From: Apodemus sylvaticus
Lineage: Eukaryota > Chordata > Mammalia > Rodentia > Muridae
NCBI RefSeq assembly: GCF_947179515.1
Contig: NC_067473.1
Span: 87,962,850 to 88,026,849, forward strand
Direction: 5' to 3'
Length of the DNA: 64,000 bases
Shown here: positions 11,291 to 22,625 of the stretch, in pieces
Layout of the letters: each line of letters opens with the position of its first letter
Position numbering within the stretch: position 1 is the first letter of the stretch
The notes under the pieces: model-generated
Told to the model about the DNA's origin: nothing
Database searches by the model: none
Seen by the model: the letters and a program-made list of their open reading frames with translations, nothing else
Translations under genes and position numbers: made by a program

Positions 11291-13858
11291 TCAAGCCAAA
11301 TCAGTCACTAGTAAACACATAGACATAAAAACAAAATTAAGAAGGCTGAGCAGATTTTATATGTTTATATGCCCCCTCTGTGTGTGTGGGGGTCTGTGTG
11401 TAATAATTAAAGGTAAAAATGTCAAAAACTTAAAATGGAGTTGTGGGTATTTGGTAAGAATTGGAAGGTAAAATCATTTTCTCGCTCTAAAGGTCAATGA
11501 ACAATATTATTTCAGTTTAGCTAAGAGTAGCTTACTGTTAGTATTTCAATTTACCTTATTCAGAAACTCAATAAAAATCAATGATCTTTTGTTTTACTTA
11601 ATAGCATGTATGTGTAAATATTCTACATTGCAATGGATTATTTTTTTAAAAAATTGGAAGTCACTTTGAACAACCACTTTGAGGCCAGAGATGCCATTAT
11701 AAGGAAATGTCAAATTCAAAGGATTTATTTAAACAGAAAATGATTAGTTGATGAATACCTGCTATTTGGTAGATACTATTGTTAATGTTTAAAACTTACA
11801 AGTACATTTAATTTTTACAATCAAGTTGAAAAGTGTTAGTACTTTCAGTTTCCCATAATAAAACAAGTTCAGAAAGATATAAGAATATCAAGGCTATATT
11901 ATAAAATTGAGTTAGGATAAAACAAAATAAAAATGTTTGTCAGCCTCTTTGAATACAGTCTCCAAACATATTTCTAAAATTTAAATTAATATAAAATAGG
12001 AAACAATTCAATTTTTATATAAACACTGTAATGAAATATAGTAGTTTTTCTGTGTGTATTGTTCAAGTGCCTGGTGGCAGTATACTTGAGCTGCCACAAC
12101 TTCCAACCCAAGGGTAACTGAATAAACTCACTTCAGAGCAGCTAGTTCACTCACATTGTATATTCCAATCATAAATATCCCATTGCATTGTTGATTGTAA
12201 CTTAAACATCAGTGCTGCCTCTCTTTAAAATGTGTATCTACTGAATAGTAAGTGCCTAGATTTATCAAAAACAAAATTAAAAAGAAATAGCACTTGAAAG
12301 GTCATGGTTTAGGATTGTCAGAAAAATGAAGAATAAGCCAAGAGTAAACTGAGTTGTGGAGGAGGGAATTTGGGATCCTATAATTGAATGTAAGAAATAA
12401 AATGAGGCCAAGGAGATCAACATGAGAAAAAAGGGACTAAAAAATGTATTACACAAACAGGGACATCAATGGCAAATGATGCATGTCCAATAACAGAATT
12501 AATACAAGACTGTAAATACTCATCATATGAAGGAGTGGGGAGGAACGATATGTCTACAGAGATGAAATGGCTAGAGGGGAGGTGGATAGGTCCTTAGAAG
12601 AACAGCTGGTTTATGTTATCACACTGACTTTAGTCTTATTCTCCTAGGAGAATAGTTAATTCTCACCAGGGTATTTACCTGTAGTGTCTCTTCTTGCAGA
12701 CTAATGTCTAGGCAGATGCAGTGATCTGTGGCAAATCTCTCCCTGCATTCCATTGAACCCTAAGAACTTTCAGTAAAGAAGCAACAATTTACCAAGGCGC
12801 TTAGCTTTAGTGTCTTGTTACTGAACTACATTGGCTTAGAAAGCAATGATGTGTTATTTATTATGTGTTCTTCCTTGCTATGCTCCTCCAGCTGGTCTGG
12901 AGCTTGCAATCCTCCCATGTCAGAATCAGGCATAGGAGATTCCATTCTCATCAGGCTGTCTGAAAACATTCTGTCTCTGTATGATAAGTGCATCATAACA
13001 CATACAAACTCATCTACCCCACCTTGCACACAAGTTACCCCATAATGTAACAGGAGTTGTGAAAAATGAGGCTGGATTTTAATCCTAAACAAGCAGTTTG
13101 CATGTGTTCACATGTCTCCCTCACCTGTACACAGGTAAAGAGTAAGTCAAACTTGCATTTCATCTCTCTTCACTGAGATGGTCGTAGGATTGTTGTATAT
13201 TCTGTAAGGGATCGATGGGAAAAGTATTAACTGATCACCTATAATTCCCCTCCAGAGCTTGGGTTTAATTGACCTTCCTGCATTTTTTATTTCAAAAGCA
13301 CATTGCTTTGCCTTTATTAGCTTTCTTCTCATTGATAAATTCTCTGATGATGGGGCCTAGGCCTGTGGCGTGCTCAGCAGCAGTGTGAGTTGATAGTCAA
13401 CACGGGGCAGATGGATGGAGTGTGCATCCTGATTCATGAAGTTTTTAAAGCTTTTAGGGAAAACTGGAAAACACCCAAATATTTAATAGGAAGAGAAATG
13501 GGAGAGAAGGGATTGATTTTGGCGGGTAGTTCAGGAACCCTGAAAACAGGAAGCTGAAATGCAAGGTGCTGTCACTATGAACAATGCAGGTCTTAGGTAG
13601 AGAAAAGGAAGCCAAGACATGAGGGGAAGACAGGCTACATGTTATGGAAACAGAGAAAGGCTAAGTCAGAATCAACTAATTCAGACAAATCATGTTACAC
13701 ATCAAAGAAAACAATGAACAACACTATGAAAATGTGACTTGAAGAAATAACACTTTTAATATCATGGCATCTGTTTACCTTCTTTATGAGCAAAGCATTT
13801 AATGGCACAATGCAGTATTCTCTGTTCTTAAAGTTTGTTTGTTTTCATGTGGAGGTGA
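11291..13858. other. mostly unique DNA
   Basis: Apart from the MIR-like remnant at 11755-11900, I see no gene or named repeat. The opposed open frames at 12815-13045 (+) and 12826-13092 (-) mirror each other and carry no recognisable protein. Confidence 0.4.
11755..11900 (-). mobile_element. MIR-like ancient SINE remnant
   Basis: The order 'gaatacctgctatttg', 'tttaatttttacaa', 'ttagtac', 'agtttccca' and 'aagttcagaaagata' follows the pattern of an antisense MIR-type or similar ancient mammalian repeat. Divergence is very high, so this is tentative. Confidence 0.35.
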
Positions 13859-13945
13859 GTCTTGGTTAATTTTCTATTACTGTGAAGACAAAACCTGACT
13901 AAGGCAATCTGTAAGAAAATATTCAATCAAGGATTGCATTTTCAC
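13859..13945. repeat. fragment of old rodent dispersed repeat
   Basis: The phrase 'ttctattactgtgaag' followed by 'ctgactaaggcaatct' matches the end of a very common rodent repeat whose usual form has 'ttctattgctgtgaag' and 'tgaccaaggcaactct'. It is probably the same repeat class as 5156-5465. Confidence 0.5.
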
Positions 13946-14078
13946 TTAATATCCCTTGTGTTTGTGGGGTGTTTAATCTATATATAATATCATTTAAGAA
14001 CATTTGAATTGTGAGAAATTAATAGTAGAAATAATTAGTACTTTAGCAAGAAATATTTCACTATATACATATGTGTGT

Positions 14079-14081
<3 letters not shown>

Positions 14082-14127
<46 letters not shown>
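14082..14127. repeat. (TA)n microsatellite
   Basis: A pure TA tract of about 23 repeats. The open frame over it (14071-14337) is low-complexity translation. Confidence 0.95.
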
Positions 14128-14129
<2 letters not shown>

Positions 14130-15935
14130 CACACAAACATGCACAAATTCACTTATGGAACTACGAGAGACTGAGAAATACCCAGAACCAACTGTATTAT
14201 ACTATCCATCACTACATAAGTCAGTGAGTGTACTTAAACAACTTACGGTTGCATCCTGTCATATTTCTTCCATAATGGAGAAAACTGAAGCTGAGCTATT
14301 AAGTCCTAAACCTAGAGAATTATTAGGTGTCTTTTAAGTAATCTGTGTAAATTTCATTGTATTTGCTCTGAGTAGTGGAACGACACACTACTGAGACCTT
14401 TACCCACTACTGTGTCCTGCTGTTGTGGATGCTGCTGTAAATCTGCACAAGTTGGAAGACTATAAAATAAGATATTCTTAAGCCTCTTAAAATTCCCTAA
14501 ACACAATAGTCTGTTTGCCTTCATTACATTCCCAATCCTAACATTCCACACACAGGCCCATCACAGGCCCAAACAGGGTTTACTAGAATTAGGATGGAAG
14601 GCGTCCAGGATTGGGAGCACTGGACTCAGCCTTCCAGGCAGTGAGAAGATGCTTGCCAGGTGCTTTCAATCAGCACTGGCCTGCCTTCACTCAAAACAGG
14701 CTTTCCTGTAATATGTCACTAAAGAGTGCTTTCATTGCTGAAGGGTGACAGTCTGCACATTTTATGAAATTTGTCACAAATACGAACTAGGTGTATATTT
14801 GCTTTTAGTAAGAACAGATAAAGTGCAAGGAAGAGGACAGTGCCTACTGCAGTGCACACAATCGCCTGAATAATTTGAGCTATCTCCAACCCACTGCAAA
14901 GCACAGAAACTTGGCACTCCATTCCATTATAACTGAATTGAAGGCTGGAGAATAACATTTTATTTTATCCTTGAAACCTTATGAGCATGACTGTCATTAT
15001 GTTAACCACCACAACAACAAACCCTTAAAGAAGGTTCCTCATTTTCATATCATAAGTGGAGAGTATGTTTTGAGAAAACTTTGCTACTAGGTAAATTTTT
15101 TTCTTGGATTGTTAGAATACTATTGAAAATAAAAAATATTCAGTAGCAGAAGATACAGCATCAGATTTACAGCTTTCATATGGCAACTCCTAGACATATT
15201 AAGGAACAATGTTGCTGTTGTTATTGTTGTTGTTGTTAAATAAATTAACTTTTACCTGTAGAATTAATAGGGCTACTAAAATTAAAGTCCTATTATATAG
15301 CATCAAAGTTACCATAATTCCCCAAATTATCAGTCAAATAAAACATCTACAACAGCAAGTTCGTATTAAATGTGTTTTTTTTTAAAAAATATGTTTAATT
15401 TTAGTGGTGTTGTTTGTAAAGCTTACACTTTCATTAGAAATATCTATGAATGAAAAGAAAAGATTTTTTCAATTGAAGTCTCTATTTTTAGCTGTAAGTA
15501 AAAATAATAGGGATATATAAACACTTAGTAAATATAAGTGAAAACTGCTTATTTTTTCTAAACCACAACAAATGCCGATGCTACATATAAAGTGGATGGA
15601 TGAATAAATGCATGGATACTTTTAGGATATAGCATGAATCTGTATCATCGACAACTGAATGTAAGGAATGTCTCCTATTAGATTTCACACCTATTATTAT
15701 TATTATTAAATAAACTATGCTCACTGAAGTACTCATTCTTGACTATTGCAAAGAAATTTTTACTCAGAAGCATTGAACTAGTACAACTCAACCACAAAAC
15801 TTAAAGCTAAGACAAACCCTCTTAGCCTTCTCTAAATTTTCCCTTTAGCAACAGATGTTGTAATCATAAAGATGTGACTTATTCATAGCAACCATAGATA
15901 AAATGCAAGTCTGATTTTAAACATTGCCTATGGGT
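14128..15935. other. unique DNA with one small minus-strand open frame
   Basis: No repeat named. A 79-codon minus-strand frame at 14719-14958 would encode a hydrophobic stretch ('AIVCTAVGTVLFLALYLFLL') flanked by cysteines. I recognise no family, promoter or splice context, and frames of this length are expected by chance here. Short trinucleotide runs occur at 15217-15236 (GTT) and 15692-15707 (TTA). Confidence 0.4.
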
Positions 15936-16126
15936 CAGTGGTTATCAACCTATGCGTCACGACCCCTTTGGCAAACTTTTATCTCCAAATATATTTACAA
16001 CACAATTTATAACAGAAAATTATAGTTAGGAAGTTGCAATGAACATAATTTTGGTGTTGTGGGGGTCACCACAAAGGGAGGAACTGTATTAAAGAATTGC
16101 AATATTAGGAAGGTTGAGAAGCACTG
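15936..16126 (+). mobile_element. URR1-like hAT-Charlie DNA transposon
   Basis: A 191-bp non-autonomous element with near-perfect terminal inverted repeats: 'cagtggttatcaacc' at the left and 'ggttgagaagcactg' at the right. Internal landmarks are 'cgtcacgaccccttt' and 'gggggtcaccacaaa'. The flanking octamers ctatgggt (15928-15935) and ctctaggt (16127-16134) match at 6 of 8 positions, as expected for an aged 8-bp hAT target-site duplication. It has no coding capacity. Confidence 0.85.
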
Positions 16127-16419
16127 CTCTAGGTAAGATTAGTACTCCCCAACAGACTAACTGCATCTCACTATACTGACACTCTACTGCAAGGAGAAGG
16201 AAACATACAGTATGATTCTACATGTGTCTATCTTTGTTTACCTAGTTTTTTTTTCAAAACCCTAAGAGGCTCATTTCTTTGTAAACCAAGGAAAGTATCA
16301 ATTAGCTCCTGAAATTATAGAAATGTCTAGCAATACTCTTATTATTTATAATTCTTCAGATTGTCCATTTTATATATATATTCAATTTTAGTGATGCTGT
16401 TTGTAAAGCTTACTCTTTC

Positions 16420-16420
<1 letters not shown>

Positions 16421-16471
<51 letters not shown>
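16421..16471. repeat. (TA)n/(CA)n microsatellite
   Basis: A short TA run passes into about 20 CA repeats, directly upstream of a SINE. Confidence 0.95.
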
Positions 16472-16476
<5 letters not shown>

Positions 16477-16490
16477 CAACAACAAGAAAA

Positions 16491-16700
16491 GACTTATGTG
16501 TTGGCTTAGTGTTTAAGAGCATTTTCTGCTCTTCTAAAGGATCCACATTTGATTTCCTGCACTGAGAAGCTGACTTAGAACCATGTGCATCTCTACTTTT
16601 GTGGACTTTCATGCCCTCGACTGGCCTCTAAGGGCACCATTCATGCACATACAGATGGGGAAAATCTATGCATGTGAAGTAAGACAAAGTAATAAAATAA
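16491..16700 (+). mobile_element. B2/B3-superfamily SINE
   Basis: The tRNA-like head is seen as 'ttggcttagtgtttaagagc' and 'ctgctcttctaaaggatcc'. It is followed by 'gatttcctgcac', a 'gggcaccattcatgcacata' segment and an A-rich end. The order fits a B3-type SINE in sense orientation. The 85-codon frame over it is not a gene. Confidence 0.65.
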
Positions 16701-16832
16701 TATTGAACAACATATACATTTTAAAAGACTCGTGTAAAGGTCCTTTGGAAACCCTAAGTTATATTTTATTCACTCAGAACCATGTAGTCCATAAAGCACC
16801 ATTGCCTAACCTATCAGCATTCACACATGTGT

Positions 16833-17759
16833 TTAATTAATTATTAAGAGTAAATTAATCTTTTCCCAATTTGTTGGTTGCCGATCTGTCCTCTTGATGG
16901 TGTCCTTTGCCTTACAGAAACTCTGTAACCTTATGAGGTCCCATTTGTCAATTCTTGCTCTTAGAGCATACGCTATTGGTGTTCTGTTCAGAAACTTTCT
17001 CCCTGTACCGATGTCCTCAAGGGTCTTCCCCAGTTTCTTTTCTATTAGCTTCAGAGTGTCTGGCTTTATGTGGAGGTCCTTGATCCATTTGGATTTGAGC
17101 TTAGTACAAGGAGACAAGGATGAATCAATTTGCATTCTTCTGCATGCTGACCTCCAGTTGAACCAGCACCATTTGTTGAAAAGGCTATCTTTTTTCCATT
17201 GGATGTTTTCAGCCTCTTTGTCGAGGATCAAGTGGCCATAGGTGTGTGGGTTCATTTCTGGATCTTCAATCCTGTTCCATTGATCCTCCTGCCTGTCACT
17301 GTACCAATACCATGCAGTTTTTAACACTATTGCTTTGTAGTATTGCTTGAGGTCAGGGATACTGATTCCCCCAGATTTTCTTTTGTTGCTGAGAATAGTT
17401 TTAGCTATCCTGGGTTTTTTGTTGTTCCAGATGAATTTGATAATTGCTCTTTCTAACTCTGTGAAGAATTGAGTTGGGATTTTGATGGGTATTGCATTGA
17501 ATCTGTATATTGCTTTTGGCAAAATGGCCATTTTAACTATATAGAGTCTACCGATCCATGAGCATGGGAGGTTTTCCCATTTTTTGAGGTCTTCTTCCAT
17601 TTCCTTCTTCAGAGTCTTGAAGTTCTTGTCATACAGATCTTTCACATGTTTGGTAAGAGTCACCCCAAGATACTTTATACTGTTTGTGGCTATTGTGAAG
17701 GGGGTCATTTCCCTAATTTCTTTCTCAGCCTGCTTATCCTTTGAGTATAGGAAGGCCAC
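16833..17759 (-). pseudogene. L1 ORF2 fragment, long open frame
   Basis: A 308-codon uninterrupted frame encodes ORF2p from 'AFLYSKDKQAEKEI' through 'CSWIGR', 'KPRIAKTIL', 'TAWYWYSDRQEDQWNRIEDP' and 'SRIDKWDL'-like segments. The last few residues are flanking DNA. The frame stays open over its full length, which points to a fairly recent insertion. It lacks the endonuclease, the catalytic box and the C-terminus, so it is inactive. Confidence 0.9.
16846..16862. repeat. left target-site duplication of inverted L1
   Basis: AAGAGTAAATTAATCTT here is identical to 18726-18742. The last bases (ATCTT) also match the L1 sequence at the join, so the exact edge is ambiguous. Confidence 0.93.
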
Positions 17760-17784
17760 TGATTTGCTTGAGTTGATTTTATAG
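16858..17784 (-). mobile_element. inverted 5' segment of twin-primed L1
   Basis: This half of the L1 lies on the minus strand and carries ORF2 sequence from just after the catalytic box to the 'QPTNWEKI' segment. Its L1-interior end abuts the left target duplication, while its 5'-most end meets the forward segment at 17784. That geometry is what twin priming predicts, because the second primer is the top-strand target end. Five bases, ATCTT, are shared between target and L1 at the priming point, and about 3 bases (ATA) at the internal junction. Confidence 0.93.
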
Positions 17785-18725
17785 AGGGCTAATATCCAAT
17801 ATATATAAAGAACTCAAGAAGTTAGACTCCAGAAAACCGAACAACCCTATTAAAAAATGGGGTACAGAGTTAAACAAAGAATTCTCACCTGAAGAACTTT
17901 GGATGGCAGAGAAGCATCTTAAAAAATGCTCAACTTCATTAGTCATTAGGGAAATGCAAATCAAAACAACCCTAAGATTTCATCTTACACCAGTCAGAAT
18001 GGCTAAGATTAAAAATTCAGGAGACAGCAGGTGTTGGAGAGGGTGTGGAGAAAGAGGAACACTCCTCCACTGCTGGTGGGGTTGCAAATTGGTACAACCA
18101 CTCTGGAAATCAGTCTGGCGGTTCCTCCAAAAACTGGGCACCTCACTTCCAGAAGATCCTGCTATTCCACTCCTGGGCATATACCCAGAAGACTCCCCAC
18201 TATGTAATAAGGATACATGCTCTACTATGTTCATAGCAGCCCTATTTATAATTGCCAGATGCTGGAAAGAACCCAGGTATCCCTCAACAGAAGAGTGGAT
18301 GCAAAAAATGTGGTATATCTACACAATGGAGTACTATTCAGCCATTAGAAACAATGAATTCATGAAATTCTTAGGCAAATGGATCGAGCTAGAGAACATC
18401 ATACTAAGTGAGGTAACCCAGACTCAAAAGGTGAATCATGGTATGCACTCACTAATAAGTGGTTATTAACCAAGAAAACTGGAATACCCAAAACATAATC
18501 CACACATCAAATGAGATACAAGAAGAAAGGAGGAGTGGTCCCTGGTTCTGGAAAGACTCAGTGAAACAGTATTCGGCAAAACCAGAACGGGGAACTGGGA
18601 AGGGGTGGGAGGGAGGACAGGGGAAGAGAAGGGGGCTTACGGGACTTTCGGGGAGGGGGGGGGCTAGAAAAGGGGAAATCATTTGAAATGTAAATAAATT
18701 ATATTGAATAAAAAAATTAAAAAAA
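17782..18725 (+). mobile_element. forward 3' segment of twin-primed L1
   Basis: Starts at 'agagggctaatatccaat', about 22 bases further along the L1 than the end of the inverted half, so a small gap was lost at the inversion. It carries the ORF2 C-terminus, a 3' UTR with a G-rich run (18651-18662) and a tail near 18700-18727. It is followed by the right target duplication. Confidence 0.93.
17903..18469 (+). pseudogene. L1 ORF2 C-terminus, intact frame
   Basis: A 188-codon frame gives the complete ORF2p C-terminal region: 'SLVIREMQIKTTLRFHLTP', 'RCWRGCGERGTLLHCWWGCK' (the cysteine-rich zinc-knuckle-like segment), 'LPEDPAIPLLGIYPED', 'WYIYTMEYYSAIRNNE' and the terminal '...HSLISGY' with stop at 18467-18469. 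It is separated from its own reverse transcriptase by the inversion and has no promoter. Confidence 0.88.
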
Positions 18726-18742
18726 AAGAGTAAATTAATCTT
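18726..18742. repeat. right target-site duplication of inverted L1
   Basis: A perfect 17-bp copy of 16846-16862, directly after the A-rich tail. The left side reads 'attatt|aagag', compatible with L1 endonuclease cutting the opposite strand at a TCTT/AA-like site. Confidence 0.93.
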
Positions 18743-20559
18743 ATTTTCAGTACTTAAAGTGAGATCCTGATCTATCAGATGGGACAACAAATAATCTCTT
18801 CAGTGGACTGTGCTTTACCGGGTTGTCCATGATTTTCCTTGGAATAAGTTGTGTTTAAAATCCTCATTCATATCCTCACAGAAGTTTCTATGGTTCATTT
18901 CTCTCCTTAGTATCCACATAAAACTAATGATAATGACAACCCCCCAAATAAATCACTGTTAGCTTGCTAAGAATTAACTTATTAAGCTTTTAGAATTCCA
19001 CATGTGCTTTCCAAAAATATCTCAGCACACTGAGAGAATAATTAATACTAACACCACATTAATGTGAGGTACCACTTGCATTAATAGTTGCAATATAATC
19101 TGCTCTCCATTTAAGATTCCTTGGAAAATAACAGAACAGAAGGAAAAAAATACATTCAGTCTACTCTGGTAATATACAATTTTCAGACTTTGATTACCAA
19201 CACAGTACCTGTGTGTATACTAAATATGCCTTTTCAATTGCTTATATTATTTATTTTAACATTTCTTCTTCATTTCTTATCTTCCTTTTATTTTTTAGTA
19301 TTTTATTTTATGGTTTTCTAAAGTCATGTAGATGCTTACAGCTTCATGTTTGAACATGGCAAGGTGGTGACATTACACACCCTTGCCATTCCTTGCTTAG
19401 ATAATTTGTTAAAGTGTGCTCTATTTCCTTGGAGCCATGAGACCACCTGGTAAGACTACAGCCTTGCTCCAGTGATACTCATGGAGTTACTACAGTTTGA
19501 TACTTAGGTTTTCCCCTTGAGCCTATTTAATTTACATCTTATTAAAAACATTTTCATTTCTTTCTCTATGCATCATTGTTAGCTTCTAAGTATTAGTCAG
19601 TGGTTCCTAGTACTCTCACTAAGTATGACAGTTTAGGAAATCTAAACTTTCCCAGGGAGACATATCCTTGTACAATATAGTTTTATTTTGGTAAAGTTAA
19701 AATAGACTATACAAGATTGTTTTAATTTTTTGCAAGACAATTTTTTGCAAGATATCTAGTAGACTTTTGTTTCAGTGTGGAGAGTCTTATGCTATTTTGA
19801 AGTGTTTGCCTTATTACAGGCAACACAAGATCTGGGACATAATTGTACATATTTTTTAATTTTCTAGTGATTTCATGTTACTCACTAGGGGTTAGAATAC
19901 TATGAAAGACTTTCTGGATTTTAAAAATTGTTCTTATCTAGACAATATTATTTCAAGATTTAGTGGAAACCTCATTTTGGCTTCCATATATTTACATATA
20001 CATACACATATACATACACACACACATACACATACACATATACATGTACATGGATAGATGACACATGATAGATAAAACAAGGTAAATGCGGAAGTATTTT
20101 TATTGCCTTTTTCTTGTCTGGTACTGAGGCTTCAAAGCATCATCAGCATGCTCACTGAACAGGCACTTAGGCTGTTACAACCTTTTGAGCTGTCACTCTG
20201 ATGAATGTGGTGTTAAATATCAGAAACTACAGAATAACCTGTTTTGGAAACCTTAAAATGTGTAAGCTTGCACTTGTCCCACTGCCTCTTGCCCTTTCAA
20301 AGGCTTTGCTTGTAGGGCTGTCTTTACTCTGCCCTCTGGGACTCACCCATGGTGTCTTCTGGAGATAAACAAGGCTCACAGATAAATGTCCAGTTCTAGG
20401 AGGGTTGCAAAGATCAGAAGAAGTAAATTTATTGTGAATACAATATATGCCATTTTTATGGTCTGAATGTGTCCTACAGTGGTTCTTGTGTTGGAAGCTT
20501 AATCCTTATTTTACAGTGTTGAGAAGAAGCTTTAACCAGATACGAGTATGCATTTTCCA
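18743..20559. other. unique AT-rich DNA
   Basis: No gene and no named repeat, except an irregular (CATACA)n tract at 19987-20054. Confidence 0.45.
19987..20054. repeat. (CATACA)n-like simple repeat
   Basis: Degenerate repeats of 'tacatacaca' type. Confidence 0.85.
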
Positions 20560-20890
20560 AATGAGTTAGCAATCAGGCACATCCGTGGACAGCTAGAAGT
20601 AACTTCATGACAATTAGGCATCTTCACAGCCAGCTCTCAGGGACCCGGGGACATGATACATAATTTCTAGTGGCCCAAGAGGCAACAGAGTCACTCCTGT
20701 GTCCTGACCCTTCGCACATGTGCCCATGTCACAGGCCTGCTAAAAGACTGATTCTCTCAGCCCCCTCCCCTTCTCTCCTTCCCCTACTAGTGGCTGCCCC
20801 TGTCTTCACCTCCCAATAAACCTCCCATGTGAGACCTGCTGCATGGTGTGAGTTGTTCAGGACCAAGCTGCTAACTTCTACCATAGTCCA
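20560..20890 (+). mobile_element. possible solo LTR or LTR fragment
   Basis: This block is more GC-rich than its surroundings. It has a pyrimidine-rich segment ('cccctccccttctctccttc' near 20761), then 'cccaataaacctcccatgtg' near 20812 (a polyadenylation signal) and a 'ggtgtga' segment as in an R/U5 region. No TG/CA ends or target duplication were found, so the LTR call is tentative and no family is assigned. Confidence 0.3.
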
Positions 20891-21183
20891 CACCAAAAAT
20901 TTCCTAGTCTACAGAATCATGTCTCAAGTGAATTTCTTTTGTTTATAAATGTTACCCAGTTTTGAGGATATCCCATAGCAATACAAAATGTTTTGTCCCT
21001 TACAGGATTGTGTGCTTAAACATAGTCTTGAGCTGGTATTACTATTTTGAGTGGTTGTGGAAAGTTTAAAAGTTTGGCTTAGCTAGAGGCCACTGAGAAC
21101 ATCTTTCAAGATTTTATTCTACCTCCTTTAAGTTCCTGCCTAGTTATCTAAGACCCAAGAAATAAAGAACATCCCTTCCTCTT

Positions 21184-21285
21184 ATAGTATATATGTATAA
21201 TATATAATATATTCATTATGTTCTATATAGTATATATAGGCTATATTGAATATTATATATTACATATATATCATTTATATTAATT
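21184..21285. repeat. AT-rich low-complexity tract
   Basis: Irregular 'atatataatata' type sequence. Confidence 0.75.
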
Positions 21286-21542
21286 AGCCTGTTTTCCTTG
21301 GATATAACAAGACTTAGAAGCTGGGCAACATGTAATAGTTTTTTTAATCTAATTAACCTATAGTCACAGAAACTCAAGGGTGTGTCCCTGGCATGAGCTC
21401 ATCATTTGAGGGGATTTATTACTATGGCTTCATGATGTTGAGAATATGCAAAAGGGAGTTTACAGATTGAAGCCAGGAACCACAGAAGGATGGGATGTCT
21501 TATTCTTTTACCACTAGCTTTTTACGCATTAACCAGAATGTC

Positions 21543-21600
21543 ATGATAACTACATTACTCCCTTCCATAAGGACATCCCACTAGATCTGACCTTTTTATA
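21543..21600. repeat. left copy of 58-bp direct repeat
   Basis: From 'catgataactacattactc' to 'gatctgacctttttata'. It matches 22073-22130 with about two differences. It lies immediately left of an Lx-type L1 3' end. Confidence 0.9.
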
Positions 21601-22072
21601 TTTTTTAAATTTTTTCTTTATTATTTAAACTTTTTTTACAGTCCAGTTTGTATCTCCTCCAGGTCTGCCCCTGACTGTTCAACATTCCATATTTCCTTCC
21701 CCACCCCAGTCTCCAAGAGGAGGGCCCCATCCCAGTGGCTTCCTAGCCCCACCCCACCAGACCTGCCCATCACCTTGGGCCCCAAGTCTCTTTAGGGTCA
21801 GGTACAGTCTATTTCACTGAGTCAAGACCCTGCAGTCCCACTCTTTATTTACTGGGGGCCTCATATCAGCTGGTGTATGCTTCCCTTGGCCTAGAACCTG
21901 AGCAACCTCAGGGGTGCAGGTTAGTTAAGACAGCTGGTCTTCTCTCCTTCCTTCACAGCAACCTCCAGCTTTTCCCCAATTCAACCTCAGGTGTCAGCAG
22001 CTTCTGTCCATTGGTTGGTTGTAAATATCTGCATTTGACTCTTTGAACTGTTTGCTTGGCCTCTCAGGCCCC
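21601..22072 (-). mobile_element. Lx-type L1 3' UTR fragment
   Basis: The minus strand carries an old rodent L1 3' UTR. Landmarks on the plus strand are a T-rich start near 21601-21640, 'ctgcccctgactgttc', 'ctcatatcagctggtgtatg', 'cttctgtccattggttggtt' and 'gcatttgactctttgaactg'. It has no coding sequence. It is bounded on both sides by the 58-bp direct repeat, so it looks like an insertion. Confidence 0.8.
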
Positions 22073-22130
22073 CATGATAACTACATTACTCCCTTCCATA
22101 GGCACATCCCACTAGATCTGACCTTTTTAT
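22073..22130. repeat. right copy of 58-bp direct repeat
   Basis: Second copy of 21543-21600. The differences cluster at 'aagg'/'aggc' in the middle. It leads directly into the A-rich part of the next L1. Confidence 0.9.
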
Positions 22131-22144
22131 ATATTTTTAAAATT

Positions 22145-22625
22145 TTAACACTATAGAAAGTCTTCCAACAAAAAAAACAAAAAAAACAACAAAACAAAAC
22201 AAAACAAAAAAAAAACAAAACAAAACAAAAAACAAAAACAAAAACAAACACAGGACCAGATGATTTTAGTGCTGAATTCTATCAGACCTTCAAAGAAGAC
22301 CTAACACCAATACTCTTCAAGTTAGTCCACAAAATAGAAACAGAAGAAACACTACCCAACTCATTCTACAAAGCCACAATTACACTGATACCAAAACCAC
22401 ACAAAGATCCAACAAAGAAGGAGAACTACAGGACAATATCTCTTATGAATATCAACTCAAAAATACTCAATAAAATTCTTGCCAATCAAATCCAAGAACA
22501 CAACAAAAAGATTATTCACCCAGGCTTCATCACAGGGATGCAGGGATGGTTCAATATATGGAAATCCATCAATGAGATCCACTACATAAACAAACTCAAA
22601 GAAAAAAAAAACACATTGTCATTTC
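22145..22625 (+). mobile_element. L1 fragment, part 1 (split by an insertion)
   Basis: Truncated L1 starting near the ORF2 codons for 'KSLP' ('gaaagtcttccaac'). It continues through 'gaattctatcagaccttcaa' and 'ccaaaaccacacaaagatcc' to 'cattgtcatttc' at 22625, where another sequence interrupts it. The open frame 22445-22642 is reverse transcriptase sequence ('KILNKILANQIQEH', 'GMQGWFNIWKSINEIHYINK'). Confidence 0.9.
22169..22250. repeat. (CAAAA)n expansion inside L1
   Basis: About 80 bp of CAAAA-type repeat sits where L1 normally has a short A-rich stretch between 'cttccaac' and 'caggaccagatgatt'. It is an internal microsatellite expansion and not an L1 tail. Confidence 0.85.

Noticed and set aside
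14719..14958. 79-codon minus-strand frame with a hydrophobic segment
   Set aside because: Such lengths are expected by chance here. There is no family match from memory and no promoter or splice evidence.
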